Positions 1-9,073 are shown, counted from the first letter of the stretch. The stretch: DNA of 64,000 bases from Clostridia bacterium (GCA_017540175.1 JAFYBN010000070.1:34931-98930), one strand, 5' to 3'. Notes: a model not told the origin generated them from the letters alone. Translations and numbers: made by a program.

Positions 1-3000
1 TCCGGTAGGAGCGGGGAATGAAATCCCGGACCTTCTCCACCCGCAGGGCAGGCCCGTCGAAGCTCGGCGCGAAGGTGAAGCAGTAAACCCCGTAATCCGC
101 CTCGTCCCACGGGAAGTCGACCGCGTTCACGATGTGCGCGTACACGCGGATGACCTCGCCGTCCTGATTTGAGACAAGCTCGGAAATGTCATATTTTGTC
201 GTGCGGTAATCTATCTCGAGCGGGAAGGTGAGCCAGCCGAGCCCGTCCATCGAGGCCAAAGCAGAGTCGGACTCGCCGTAGATTTCGCGCGTCGCGGCAA
301 GGTAGTCGAAGTTCCGGATGCCGAAGACCTCCCCGACCGCGTCCCGGATCTGATCCGCGTGGATCCCCCAGTTCATTCCGTCGAAGGTGGCTTCCGCCTC
401 CCGGAAAGGAAAGGCCTCGTCGTAAAGATCCCATCGGAGCGCGTGGGTCAGATTCCGCGCGTCCTCGAGGGAATAGGCGCTTTCGCCGGCGAGCCATGCG
501 TCGTCCATCACCTCGCGGACGAGGATGTGTACGAGGCTTTCGGCCTCCTCCGTCGTATGAACGTGGACGGTCGTTTTTTCGGCGTCACCCCCCGCGGGCA
601 GCCAGTTCCCGTTTCGGAAGGAGTCGAACCGCCAGCCGTCCGCCGTCTTCACCATGGTGACGGTCACCCGCTCCGCGCTCCCGACCGCCAGAGTTCTCCT
701 GTCAAGATAGAAGGTGATATAACGGTAAACGATCCGCTCGTCGGTCTTCTCGAGAAGCTCGAACCGGTCGCGGGAGGGATCGTGCCCGTTCGTTCCCGCG
801 TCCGCGGCGAGAAAGTACGTCTTTCCCCCGTATTCCATGACTTTTTTGCCGGGTCCGACGAGCGATTCCCAGAACCCGTCTGTGAAGAGGGAGCGTCCAG
901 CCGCGTCGAAGTCCGCCCAGTTTTCATACCGTCCCTGACTGGGATAGTATTCGAGCTCCGCGCCGCGTTCGGGATCGTACACCGTGACGGGCGGGTAGGC
1001 GTAAGCGCTCGGGACGGGCATCCCGTCCCCCCTCGGCGCGAACGTATCGATATAGGACGCGTCCGGTCCGTATACCGCCGGGAAGAAGAGCTTCGCGCGG
1101 GCATAGAGCTCGCGCTGCTCGGCGTCGAAGAAATCCGGATACACGATCGCATCCCTCGCTTCGTCGCCGACCGGCGGCTCAGGCACGTTTTCGCCCTCGG
1201 TCTCCCCGCACTTTTCAAAGAAGATCCGCGGCAGCTCCCGGGTATACAGCCCGGTCGGCTTATAAAACCTCATCCGGTATTCGCCGAAATCGATCCGCTC
1301 GCCCGCGTAGATCCCTGCGGACTCGCCGACACCGTCCGGAACATCCGGAACATAGGTCACCAGCCGGAAGCGGACGGTCACGGAGACGCCGTCCCAATCG
1401 GTCTGCGCGTCCTCCATCGTGAAATATCCGTGGCTGAGACCCGTCGGTTCGATCCGGTAGCGGTCCCCCGCCTCGTCGTATCGGAACAGGTCGGACGCGA
1501 GGTCGCCGGGCTCATCCGGCAGGACGCCGAACATCTCTTCAGCGACGCGATAGGCGTTCGCGCGGGAGATCCCCTCCCCGTCCTGCCATTCTGCCCGGAG
1601 GGCGGAGAGGATTTCCGGGAACGGGTGTGCTTCGGCATCGCGCTCCGTCATCCCGAGGCGCATGAGAAAGCCCTGAACCTCCGTCAGCCCAAAGGCGATA
1701 TCCCCGTCCGGCCACCGGCGGGAGGACATGCTGTCGATCAGATGATGTGCGATGGTTTCCGCTTCCTCCGGCGTCCAGAGCTCCTTCGCGCGGAGGGTGC
1801 TGTCCCGGAGCTCGCGGGGCAGGAAGTCCGAGAGATACTCACTCAGGTTCATGCTCCCGAAGACCTCCTCCGGATAGCTGCTCGGATAGGTCTTTTTCTG
1901 TTCTTCAAACCACTCGCTTCCGGTCAGCCGTTTTTCGGGAGCGAAGACAAAGTGTCCGTCCCCCTCGTACCGGAGCGTGCCGCTTTCCGTGTACGGAGCG
2001 TCCTCCCGTCCCCGGAAGCGCAGATATTCGTCAATGCTCTGCAGATTCAGAAAATCGGCGTTCGTGCGCAGATAACCTGTGGTTTCCTCCCCTGCCCACA
2101 GCCTGAGCTGATATCCCGCGCCTGCTTCCGCGGTGTCATAGCAGTATGCGCCGTCCTCCGTCAAAAAGTACCAGACGACGTCCGCGCCCTGCCCGGAGGG
2201 AGCCCAGACGGTGAAGAACGCGAAATCATCGCCGCGGGAAAGCACGAACCGGTATGGGCCGAAATAGAGGGGGCGGTCCAGCTCGTACCGTTCGCCCCGC
2301 CAGCGGAAGGAAGTCAGGATAAAGGAATCATAGTCCTCTCCGCTCCGCCGACCTTCGTTCTCCGCGTAAAGGCACAGATCGCCGAGGTCGGAAACGGAGA
2401 CCGCTATGGCGTCCGGGACGGGAGATGCTTCGGGATCGTAGCGGAAATCCCCGTTTTCGTCGTAAGAGGAAGGGTACAAAGCGGTCAGAGCTTCGCCGTA
2501 TGCGAGCCGATCCGCGGTGAATTCGTATGCGGCAGCATCTCCGTACAGCGCGGCGGCGCCGTCGGAGGGCGTCATTTTTCGGATCGCGTCCGCCGGATCC
2601 CCGTCGAGGTCTCCCCGGAACCATGCTGCCCCCGTCATGGGCAGCTCCCTGCCGATCCACTCTTCAAACCCCGGAGCCGTCGAGGAAACGAGCGTCACGC
2701 CGACGGTCTCGCGGTATTCCGTACCGTAGGCATGCCCGGCGTCATAGCGCACCCGGAACACGGCTTCGTAAGTCTTTGCTTCCTCCGTAGCCGTACCGAA
2801 CTGTGCGTAAAGAAGTCCGTCCTCCCCGATCCGATACGTCCCGCGCCAGTCGCGGGCATCCCCTCCGAAGGAGGCGGTCCAGCGGAAGGATTCCTCCGCA
2901 TAGGGGGAGAGGATCAGCGCGGTTTGACAGAGTACGCCTCCCTCCCGGTACCAGCCGTTCCATCTCCCGCTGAGCTCAAAGGAGAGCCCTGCCGCGCGGA

Positions 3001-4480
3001 GGGTATCCGTCTGCCAGCCGCCGGTCGAAGTAAGAACGCTCTCCTTCTCCGAGCCGACGGAAAGCGGCGTCCAGTCCCCGTCCGGCAGGGGCGCGAGGGA
3101 GCGCGCGGCCGCAGGATCGGGGGAAGCTTCCCCGTTTTCCGTCTCTTCCTTTTGTGGCTGGGACGCCGCATCGGGGGATGCATCCCTGTTTTCTGCCTCT
3201 TCCTCTTCCGGAGGAGAGGCCGCGTCGGTTTTCAAAGGGTTCGTCGCACAGGAAATCACGGCTGCCGCCGCGAGGGTCCCGGCGAGGACCGAAATCCAGA
3301 GCTTCGGCTTTTTCCAGCCGAGGATATGGCGGATGCGCGTCTCCACGTCCCCTTCGCCGAAGGCGGGTGTGAAGGGTACGGGAAAACGGCGGTCCGACGC
3401 GAAGGACAAAAGGGACATGCTGTATGCTTTCGCGATCCCGCGGCTGCCGGAAAGCACGGCTTCGTCGCACCGCATCTCCATGTCCCGGGACATGAGATGA
3501 AACGCCAGCCAGACCAGCGGATTGAACCAGTGCACGGCGAGGATCGCGAACGCCGCCGCCTTGACGAGATCGTCCCGATACCGGATGTGATAGCGCTCGT
3601 GGTCCAGCACATAGAGGAGGCAGTCCTCCTCCAGCCCGAAGGGGACGTAGATCCGGGGACGGATCAGCCCGAAGAGGAAGGGCGAGCGCATCTTGTCGGA
3701 CTGCCAGACATTGTCTTCGAGCCAAACGGCGGAAGCGAGCATCCGGCGCAGCACCAAAGCCCCGGCGATCCCGTAGAGCAAAAAGAGCGAAGCTCCGGCG
3801 ATCCAGACGACGGTCAGCGCGCGCAGCCAACGCAGGGTTTTTGCGGATCCGGATGCGCGACCGGCCCCCTCCCGTTCCGTATCGGCAGGTTCGGAGATCA
3901 GATCAGGCTCTGCTGCCGCGGAAGGATCGGCGGGCGAAGGCGCCTCCGTTTGTTCCGATGCCGAGGCGGACGGGATCGGCGTCTCTGAAACGAGGTCCGA
4001 AGGGTTCTCCGGCAGGGAGGACGCCGGAAGCTCCGCCGCGTCGGGGGCGGTCTGTTCCGTCGCGGCGGATTGCGGTCCGAGAGCGGATGGGATCGTGCCG
4101 TACGGTCCCGCGATTTCGGCGGGGGCGGCAGGAGACTGCTCGGCGGAGGGCGAAGAGATCGGCGCGTCGGCGTTCCCCTGGGACAGCCCGAACGCCTCCG
4201 GGAGCTTTTCGGGCAGCTCCTGACCTTCCGGTTCCCGCGCCGACAAAACCTCCGCGATCCTGCCGGGCTCCGCCGCGGTTTCGAGAACGGGCAGGCGGAA
4301 CAGGGACAGGGCGAAGGGCACGCTCACGGGACAGCATAGCCGGAAGGCCACCGCCAGCCAGAGAATGTAGGATATTTTCTTCGGCGCGCGCCGCAGGCAC
4401 AGACGGAGCAGAAGGACCGCGAAAATCACCACCGTCGCCGTGACGCTCATGCCGAGGACGACGAGAAAAACGCGATCCAT
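1..4480 (-). CDS. BlaR1/MecR1-like M56 zinc metallopeptidase sensor, 3' end off window
   Basis: Membrane sensor-protease of the M56 family, partner of the BlaI repressor encoded just before it. The frame stays open to base 1, so at least 1,493 residues are present and the C-terminus is missing. Visible in order: two N-terminal hydrophobic segments (about 4-26, 36-60); an Ala/Pro/Glu/Ser-rich linker (about 65-195); a third segment near 215-237; the zinc motif HERYH at 294-298; a segment ending in HWFNPLVW (about 303-328); MRCDEAVL at 336-343; and a last segment near 395-412. About 1,080 further residues, presumably extracellular, follow. They are rich in Asp, Glu, Tyr and Trp and I see no penicillin-binding motif. 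M56 sensors are known to trigger cleavage of their cognate repressor when ligand binds; the ligand here is unknown. The ATG at 4480 lies one base after the blaI stop, with GGAGG upstream. I checked the frame at four sites and found no break. Confidence 0.9.
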   Translation of the reverse strand, partial: MDRVFLVVLGMSVTATVVIFAVLLLRLCLRRAPKKISYILWLAVAFRLCCPVSVPFALSLFRLPVLETAAEPGRIAEVLSAREPEGQELPEKLPEAFGLSQGNADAPISSPSAEQSPAAPAEIAGPYGTIPSALGPQSAATEQTAPDAAELPASSLPENPSDLVSETPIPSASASEQTEAPSPADPSAAAEPDLISEPADTEREGAGRASGSAKTLRWLRALTVVWIAGASLFLLYGIAGALVLRRMLASAVWLEDNVWQSDKMRSPFLFGLIRPRIYVPFGLEEDCLLYVLDHERYHIRYRDDLVKAAAFAILAVHWFNPLVWLAFHLMSRDMEMRCDEAVLSGSRGIAKAYSMSLLSFASDRRFPVPFTPAFGEGDVETRIRHILGWKKPKLWISVLAGTLAAAAVISCATNPLKTDAASPPEEEEAENRDASPDAASQPQKEETENGEASPDPAAARSLAPLPDGDWTPLSVGSEKESVLTSTGGWQTDTLRAAGLSFELSGRWNGWYREGGVLCQTALILSPYAEESFRWTASFGGDARDWRGTYRIGEDGLLYAQFGTATEEAKTYEAVFRVRYDAGHAYGTEYRETVGVTLVSSTAPGFEEWIGRELPMTGAAWFRGDLDGDPADAIRKMTPSDGAAALYGDAAAYEFTADRLAYGEALTALYPSSYDENGDFRYDPEASPVPDAIAVSVSDLGDLCLYAENEGRRSGEDYDSFILTSFRWRGERYELDRPLYFGPYRFVLSRGDDFAFFTVWAPSGQGADVVWYFLTEDGAYCYDTAEAGAGYQLRLWAGEETTGYLRTNADFLNLQSIDEYLRFRGREDAPYTESGTLRYEGDGHFVFAPEKRLTGSEWFEEQKKTYPSSYPEEVFGSMNLSEYLSDFLPRELRDSTLRAKELWTPEEAETIAHHLIDSMSSRRWPDGDIAFGLTEVQGFLMRLGMTERDAEAHPFPEILSALRAEWQDGEGISRANAYRVAEEMFGVLPDEPGDLASDLFRYDEAGDRYRIEPTGLSHGYFTMEDAQTDWDGVSVTVRFRLVTYVPDVPDGVGESAGIYAGERIDFGEYRMRFYKPTGLYTRELPRIFFEKCGETEGENVPEPPVGDEARDAIVYPDFFDAEQRELYARAKLFFPAVYGPDASYIDTFAPRGDGMPVPSAYAYPPVTVYDPERGAELEYYPSQGRYENWADFDAAGRSLFTDGFWESLVGPGKKVMEYGGKTYFLAADAGTNGHDPSRDRFELLEKTDERIVYRYITFYLDRRTLAVGSAERVTVTMVKTADGWRFDSFRNGNWLPAGGDAEKTTVHVHTTEEAESLVHILVREVMDDAWLAGESAYSLEDARNLTHALRWDLYDEAFPFREAEATFDGMNWGIHADQIRDAVGEVFGIRNFDYLAATREIYGESDSALASMDGLGWLTFPLEIDYRTTKYDISELVSNQDGEVIRVYAHIVNAVDFPWDEADYGVYCFTFAPSFDGPALRVEKVRDFIPRSYR

Positions 4481-4481
4481 T

Positions 4482-4844
4482 TTAGTCCTCCCTGTGTTCG
4501 TCGATCAGCTTTTTGAGCCGCTCGGTCTCCTCCCGGGAGAGCTTTTTCGAGCCGAGAAAGGAGACGAGAAAATTCGGCAGCGAGCCCGCGAAGGTGTTCT
4601 CCACCACGCGCTCCGATTCCGCCGTCCACACCTCCTCCCGGGTGACGAGCGAGGTCACCACGGCGCGGTTGTTCTTGGCAAATCCCTTTTCGCACATCTT
4701 TTTGAGCATCGTGAACGCCGTGGATTTCTTCCATTTCAGCTTTTCTGCGCAAAGCTCCGCGAGCTTCATCGAGGAAACGGGTTCGTTGTCCCATACCAGC
4801 GACATGAACCGGAATTCACTCTCGAACAGTCTTTTGTCATCCAT
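4482..4844 (-). CDS. BlaI/MecI/CopY-family transcriptional repressor
   Basis: A 120-residue winged-helix repressor of the Penicillinase_R family, the usual length. It starts MDDKRLFESEFRFMSLVW. A helix-turn-helix follows at about 20-65 (MKLAELCAEKLKWKKSTAFT), and the C-terminal half is acidic, as in BlaI, where it makes the dimer and carries the site lost on M56 signalling. It is the first gene of a two-gene operon, with one base between its TAA and the ATG of the M56 gene. A near-consensus promoter lies upstream. By analogy it represses its own operon until the M56 protein is activated. No beta-lactamase or PBP gene is adjacent in the visible part, so the regulated response is unknown. Confidence 0.93.
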   Translation of the reverse strand: MDDKRLFESEFRFMSLVWDNEPVSSMKLAELCAEKLKWKKSTAFTMLKKMCEKGFAKNNRAVVTSLVTREEVWTAESERVVENTFAGSLPNFLVSFLGSKKLSREETERLKKLIDEHRED

Positions 4845-4867
4845 CTTCGTTCTCCCAGTATTTGGTT

Positions 4868-4885
4868 GGTCGGTTCAGATCGACC
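4868..4885. promoter_or_regulatory. Possible operator dyad in the blaI leader
   Basis: GGTCG (4868-4872) and CGACC (4881-4885) form an imperfectly centred inverted repeat just downstream of the -10 box, a plausible place for autorepression by BlaI. It does not match the classical TACA/TGTA operator, so this is inference from position only. Confidence 0.3.
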
Positions 4886-4894
4886 TTTTTCTTC

Positions 4895-4923
4895 AGTATA
4901 GCACGCAAAAGCGCGGCTGTCAA
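4895..4923 (-). promoter_or_regulatory. Promoter of the blaI/M56 operon
   Basis: On the complement, -35 TTGACA (4918-4923) and -10 TATACT (4895-4900) are exactly 17 bases apart, and blaI starts about 50 bases downstream. Confidence 0.85.
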
Positions 4924-5036
4924 GAGGGTAATTTGATTTTTTTTGAGATGTCCGGCTGCCGCACGGAGGCGGACCCTTGGGGCGCTCCGCGTGATCGCCG
5001 CGCACGCGCATCTGTGGCAAAAAACTCACCGGCGGC

Positions 5037-5076
5037 AAAAAAACGGGATACCGGGCGTCTGTGCGCCGTTATCCCG
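5037..5076 (-). terminator. Rho-independent terminator of the XRE/membrane-protein operon
   Basis: CGGGATA (5044-5050) pairs with TATCCCG (5070-5076), and GGCG pairs with CGCC inside. On the minus strand the stem is followed by a run of seven T (5037-5043). It lies about 150 bases after the stop at 5229. In the rest of the 4930-5228 gap I see no gene. Confidence 0.6.
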
Positions 5077-5228
5077 AAATGATTCTCGATTCCGTCCCGC
5101 GCCGGATCGGCATCTTTGGGCAGCCTTCCGATCCTCCCTCCGGGTGTTCCACGCTCAAGCCCGCGCCCCCGTTCGTGCGCATCCGTCCCGCGCGTCGCGT
5201 CCGCCGGGCTTCCGGGGAGGAGCGAGGC

Positions 5229-6524
5229 TCACGGGGATTTCCGCACCGCAAGCACCCTGCACCCGAACGGCTTCAGCGCGAGATGCGAAAGACCGCTCCC
5301 GTCTTCGGCAAAATCCCATTCGTAGCCGAGTGAGCGCATTTCATACAGCCTGGCGAGATCGGCGTCCCGTCCCCCGCCGTCCGCCCGGCTGTCAGCCCGG
5401 CTGACAGCCCGGCAGACTGCCCGGCTGACTGCCCGGCCGTCCGATGTGCTTTCCGATGTGCCGAATTGGATCTCACACCCGTTCAGCGATTCGAGCAGGG
5501 CAGTGAATTCCGCGGCGAAACGGAGCTGCTCCGTGAGCTCGTCCGAAAGCTCCGCCTCCCGCAGCTCGTCGAGGCTCACGTACAGACGCCTGCACTCCTC
5601 GGCGAGCGCGCGGTCGACGCCGTCCATCAGCGCGCGGTTCAGCTCCGGCGTGAGGTCGTACCGCCCCTTGTCCGGTATGACGAGGGGTTCTCCTTCGCGG
5701 AAAACCTCCCCGTGCAGCGCGACGATGCCCGCCTCGTGCGGGTATCCCGCGCTGTCGAGATTCACGGCGAGCGTGACGCTTTGGATGCGGAAAAGATCGT
5801 CCGGCAGACGCGCGAACGCCTCCTCCGTCCGCTTCACCGCGTCGGCATGCTCCGAAAACGTTCTTTTCAGCGACCGCATGGCCTCGGAGCGCGGGGCGGA
5901 GGCTTCGAGTTCCTTCATCAGCGTTTTTGCCGCTTCATGCCGCGCCTTGAGGTCGGAGAGGGTATGGCGGAACGAGCGGCGGGAAAGCGCCGAAGGATAA
6001 TTCTCCGCGAACCGCGTCAGGGCGTCCCTCAGTCCCCGGTTTTCGCTCAGCTCCCGGAACAGCTCCGCGCGGTACCGGATCACGGCCGGGTCGTCCGTGT
6101 AGAACCGAACGCCGTCCGTTTTCAAAAGCTTCCCGAGCGTCGCGTCGTATGCCGGGATGTAATCTTCCGGCAACGGCGATCGCCGCGTGCCCTCGGGGAA
6201 GAGAAGACAGGCTGGCAGCCCCCGCGCGTTCTTCCTCTCCGCAAGCTCAAATCCGCTCTGCAGCAGCGTCGGCTTTGATTTGATATAGTACGGCGTCGTT
6301 TTGGATTTGTACCTTCTGTCCCACAGGAGCCGCGTCAGATAAAAGGGGATCAGCGTGCAGGTGACGGCGAGAAACGCGCACAGAAGGACCCACTTGACAA
6401 GGACAAGCGCGCCTTCAAGATCCCGTGTTTTGACGACCGCCCATCCCAGAATGACCGCGGTGACGGTGAGGACAAACGGGTAAAAGTCCTCCCGTTTTTC
6501 GGGTTTCCGTTTCCGTTTCATCAT
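5229..6524 (-). CDS. Membrane protein of unknown function, 431 aa
   Basis: I do not recognise a family. A basic N-terminus (MMKRKRKPEKRED) is followed by two hydrophobic segments at about 16-35 and 42-65. The rest is a long soluble, Arg/Glu/Ala-rich region, mostly helical by composition, so the protein is probably anchored with its C-terminal part in the cytoplasm. Near the C-terminus are five four-residue units of the type RAVS/RADS, encoded by 12-base tandem repeats (5383-5442), which probably vary in length between strains. Start choice: GGAGGAG precedes the paired ATGs at 6524/6521, whereas an ATG at 6536 would place that ribosome site inside the gene. It begins about 20 bases after the XRE gene stop, so the two are probably cotranscribed and the membrane protein may be the target or partner of that regulator. 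Confidence 0.7.
   Translation of the reverse strand: MMKRKRKPEKREDFYPFVLTVTAVILGWAVVKTRDLEGALVLVKWVLLCAFLAVTCTLIPFYLTRLLWDRRYKSKTTPYYIKSKPTLLQSGFELAERKNARGLPACLLFPEGTRRSPLPEDYIPAYDATLGKLLKTDGVRFYTDDPAVIRYRAELFRELSENRGLRDALTRFAENYPSALSRRSFRHTLSDLKARHEAAKTLMKELEASAPRSEAMRSLKRTFSEHADAVKRTEEAFARLPDDLFRIQSVTLAVNLDSAGYPHEAGIVALHGEVFREGEPLVIPDKGRYDLTPELNRALMDGVDRALAEECRRLYVSLDELREAELSDELTEQLRFAAEFTALLESLNGCEIQFGTSESTSDGRAVSRAVCRAVSRADSRADGGGRDADLARLYEMRSLGYEWDFAEDGSGLSHLALKPFGCRVLAVRKSP
5383..5442. repeat. 12-base tandem repeat, five units, inside a gene
   Basis: Five consecutive units of the form GCCCGGCTGTCA with one to three changes each. They encode repeats of four residues on the minus strand and keep the frame. 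Confidence 0.85.
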
Positions 6525-6546
6525 CGACTCCTCCATCCGTTCCCGT

Positions 6547-7677
6547 TCATTTGTCCGATGCCTGTTCGCTCTCCGCCGCTGCTTGAAGTTCCGCGAGAAG
6601 GGTCTTGAAGTCCTCCCGGCCGCGGAGGGGCGCGTAAACGGAAGCTGTTTTCAGAAACTCTGCCCTTTCCTTTCGCCAGTTTCTTCCTGCGAGCCCTTTA
6701 GCCTCTTCACGGTCAATCAGATCCCCCGCGCCTTCGCCCCAGCGATCGAGAACGGGCACGGTGTACGGCAGGTATCTCTCCTGGTCTTCCTCCGCCGCGC
6801 AGATAACCCGATTCCACTGTTCGTCGTATTCGATCTGATCCCGGAGCTTTTCAACGGCGCGTCCGTATTCTCCCGCTTTGACGAGAAGACGCGCCTGATT
6901 TCCCGCGCTCTCCGAGAGTCCCCGCGCGTATCCGACGTAGTTGCCGTCATTGAGTATCGCCTTGACGACCGCCTCCGACGCCTCATAGGACGGGAGATGA
7001 TGCTCGCGGTCTCCGCGCATGTTCAGATAATTGCGAAGCCAGTTCAGCGTTTTGTAGATAAGAAACTGCTGTTCGTTCTGCCACTCCTCGCCGTCGAGAC
7101 ATTCGAGCAGATGCATGTCCCTGAACGAACCGGACTGCTCCGCAAAGATCTTTGCTTCTTCCCGTTTGCCGTCGTTCATGCGCATGTGGAAGAGCTGGGA
7201 TGCCGCGTAGCTTCTCCATGTTTCGTTCTTCCCGTCGGCAAGGAGCGCGAGGAACCGTTTTTCAGCGTCAGCTTTCCGGGTGCGCTCCTCGTCGTTCCCG
7301 CCCGTCATGCCGCCGAACGTCCAGTATTCTGTCTCAGCGATCCGGTATGAAATTTGTTCGTTCCGCGGGTATTTCTGCATGGCGAGGGCGACGATCTCCT
7401 CAAAGCGTTCAAGGTCTTCGCGGGAAAGGCGCCTCAGCTCTTCGCCGAGCTCTTTCGCGCCTTCGTCGTCTTCTGTCAGGTCGATCCCAAGCAGCTCATC
7501 CGCCGAACATCCGAGTACCTTGCACAACGGCGCGATGAGGCTCAAGTCCGGCGTCGAGATGTCGCATTCCCATTTACTCACGGCCTGTGGGCTGACTCCG
7601 AGATAATCCGCCAGACGGTCCTGCGTCAGGTCGGCTTTCTTGCGCAAATCTTTAATTTTCTGTCCGATATGTTCCAT
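6547..7677 (-). CDS. XRE-family regulator with C-terminal helical-repeat domain (copy 1)
   Basis: A 376-residue protein. Residues 5-60 form a Cro/CI helix-turn-helix (LTQDRLADYLGVSPQAVSKW is the recognition part), followed by an acidic link and about 300 residues of helical, TPR-like composition. This architecture is common in clostridial regulators whose C-terminal domain senses a ligand or peptide. It is closely related to the frameshifted gene at 9074-10190: the first 60 residues are almost identical, and the two share the same upstream promoter segment. ATG at 7677. A promoter with -35 TTGCGC and -10 TATACT lies at 7738-7766, next to a palindrome at 7788-7804. The membrane-protein gene follows directly, so the unit may be a local regulator/effector pair. 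The regulated function is unknown. Confidence 0.85.
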   Translation of the reverse strand: MEHIGQKIKDLRKKADLTQDRLADYLGVSPQAVSKWECDISTPDLSLIAPLCKVLGCSADELLGIDLTEDDEGAKELGEELRRLSREDLERFEEIVALAMQKYPRNEQISYRIAETEYWTFGGMTGGNDEERTRKADAEKRFLALLADGKNETWRSYAASQLFHMRMNDGKREEAKIFAEQSGSFRDMHLLECLDGEEWQNEQQFLIYKTLNWLRNYLNMRGDREHHLPSYEASEAVVKAILNDGNYVGYARGLSESAGNQARLLVKAGEYGRAVEKLRDQIEYDEQWNRVICAAEEDQERYLPYTVPVLDRWGEGAGDLIDREEAKGLAGRNWRKERAEFLKTASVYAPLRGREDFKTLLAELQAAAESEQASDK

Positions 7678-7737
7678 TTTCGTCTCTCCTGTGTGAATTT
7701 CAGAAAAGAAAGCGGGCCCGGCCTTCGTTCCGCATAC

Positions 7738-7766
7738 AGTATAGCAGATTCAAACGCCGGGCGCAA
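7738..7766 (-). promoter_or_regulatory. Promoter of XRE copy 1
   Basis: On the complement, -35 TTGCGC (7761-7766), 17-base spacer, -10 TATACT (7738-7743). The same arrangement with the same bases occurs before XRE copy 3. Confidence 0.75.
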
Positions 7767-7787
7767 TGGATTTGTATTCGAGGTCCC

Positions 7788-7804
7788 CACAACCGTAGGT
7801 TGTG
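7788..7804. promoter_or_regulatory. Palindrome upstream of XRE copy 1, candidate operator
   Basis: CACAACC (7788-7794), GTA, GGTTGTG (7798-7804): a perfect 7-base inverted repeat about 22 bases upstream of the -35 box. The same palindrome with GCA in the centre precedes XRE copy 3 (10301-10317). No T-run follows, so it looks more like a protein-binding site than a terminator. Confidence 0.5.
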
Positions 7805-7806
7805 AG

Positions 7807-8940
7807 TCAGCCGGGGGTTGTGTCGGCCCGGGACTGCATACAGCGCTCTTTCTTCCGGATCTCCGTTTCCGCGTGTACCTCGTCAAGAAGGGTGAGGATC
7901 GGGATCATCCGGGGATCGTCCCGGACGCCGTCGAATTCGGGCATCCGCCGGATGGCGCGCGCATAGCTGCCGGAATACGACCCGCGCTCCGTTTTGTCCG
8001 GGAACGACGCCGAGCGGGCGTCAAACAGCGGGGACGTACAGCGCACCTCCGACCCGTCCCCCGGCAGACGGTCGTTCAGAACGGCAAGGCGGGCGCATTC
8101 TCCGAGAGCCTCGAAGGCCTTGTCCTCCCGCCCGGCTTTCAGTTCGAGATGCGCGATCCTCCACCAGACTCGTGAGACAGTCGCGAAAGAGATATAGCAG
8201 TCACCGTCATCATAGAGCAAATCGAACAAAGCGGGAATCTTCCGCAGAAGCGTGATCCTCTCCTCCCCCTGATACCGCATCCCTTCCGTTATGCTGTTGA
8301 TGGTATCGGCGATGCTCATCACGCAAAGTTCCATGAGCTTCTGGCTCCATTCTACGTTTTCTTCCCCGTCGGTGAGGCGCGTCATGAGGTCGCAGTGCTC
8401 TACGAGGGGGAGGCGCAGTTTCTTTGCCCGTTCGACGGCTTCTTCCTTCTTCCCCATTTGTCCGAGGGTCATGCAGATCTGCTTTTCCGTCACGCCGCTC
8501 AGATTCCAAGGAGGTTCCAGAGAAGCCGCGCGTTCGTACAGCCGGATCGCCTCCCCGAGGTCTTCGGGCGACCCGCTGTGCCTCATTTCCGACGCCAGCC
8601 GGTTCAGGGCTTCCCAGTCGTCCGGAAACAGGGAAACAGCCTCGCGCAGCAGCGGGATCGCTTCCGCATGACAGTTGTTCACGGACAGGACCTCCGCCTT
8701 TTCCATGAGCGCGTCCCGCCTTTCCCGGCTTCTCAGCTCGTTCATCCCGATCAAATCGTCGAGGGAGACGCCGAAAAAGGACGCGGCGGCGATGAGCAGG
8801 GGAAGATCGGGTATTCCGGTTCCGCATTCCCATTTGGAGACGGCTTGTCCGGAGACGCCGAGGATGTTTCCCAGCTCTTCCTGCGTCAGATTCCGCCCGC
8901 GCCGCAGCCGTTTCAGATTGTCGGCAATGCTCAAGTTCAT
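7807..8940 (-). CDS. XRE-family regulator with C-terminal helical-repeat domain (copy 2)
   Basis: A 377-residue regulator. An N-terminal helix-turn-helix (about 8-60, including LTQEELGNILGVSGQAVSKW) is followed by a helical repeat region with TPR-like stretches (AIPLLREAVSLFPDDWEALN near 110-130). It resembles its neighbours in layout but is clearly more diverged than copies 1 and 3 are from each other. The start is placed at ATG 8940, which has GGAGG seven bases upstream. The frame opens further up to 9006, but that extension would contain the -10 and run into the -35 of a consensus-like promoter (8983-9011). The gene ends inside the duplicated promoter segment of copy 1. The target genes are unknown; autoregulation is likely. 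Confidence 0.85.
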   Translation of the reverse strand: MNLSIADNLKRLRRGRNLTQEELGNILGVSGQAVSKWECGTGIPDLPLLIAAASFFGVSLDDLIGMNELRSRERRDALMEKAEVLSVNNCHAEAIPLLREAVSLFPDDWEALNRLASEMRHSGSPEDLGEAIRLYERAASLEPPWNLSGVTEKQICMTLGQMGKKEEAVERAKKLRLPLVEHCDLMTRLTDGEENVEWSQKLMELCVMSIADTINSITEGMRYQGEERITLLRKIPALFDLLYDDGDCYISFATVSRVWWRIAHLELKAGREDKAFEALGECARLAVLNDRLPGDGSEVRCTSPLFDARSASFPDKTERGSYSGSYARAIRRMPEFDGVRDDPRMIPILTLLDEVHAETEIRKKERCMQSRADTTPG

Positions 8941-8982
8941 AGGATTTCCTCCCGTATTCGTGAACCGGTCGGTTCTGCCTTG

Positions 8983-9011
8983 ATTATATCCGATTCCTGC
9001 CTTCATTGCAA
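8983..9011 (-). promoter_or_regulatory. Promoter of XRE copy 2
   Basis: On the complement, -35 TTGCAA (9006-9011), 17-base spacer, -10 TATAAT (8983-8988). It sets the start of the gene at 8940 rather than 9006. Confidence 0.8.
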
Positions 9012-9073
9012 TGGAGGCTGTTTTGAGAATGCCTCAACGGAACGTGGGGAGGATCGGACCGACGTCTCCTCTC

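Larger units (their letters stand above)
7738..7832. repeat. Duplicated promoter/operator segment, copy 1
   Basis: About 95 bases matching 10251-10346 with few differences, covering the -10, the -35, the palindrome and the trailing GAGTCAGCC stretch. It runs into the last codons of the upstream XRE gene, which stops at 7807. Confidence 0.85.

Noticed and set aside
359-3988. 1,209-residue open frame on the plus strand
   Set aside because: It lies antisense to the M56 gene, whose motifs are unmistakable. Its composition is Arg/Pro/Gly-rich, as expected for the complement of a GC-rich gene.
4868-4885. Classical BlaI operator
   Set aside because: The dyad GGTCG/CGACC does not contain the TACA/TGTA core, so it is listed only as a possible operator.
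7788-7804. Palindrome as terminator of XRE copy 2
   Set aside because: No T tract follows in either direction, and the palindrome is conserved upstream of another promoter.
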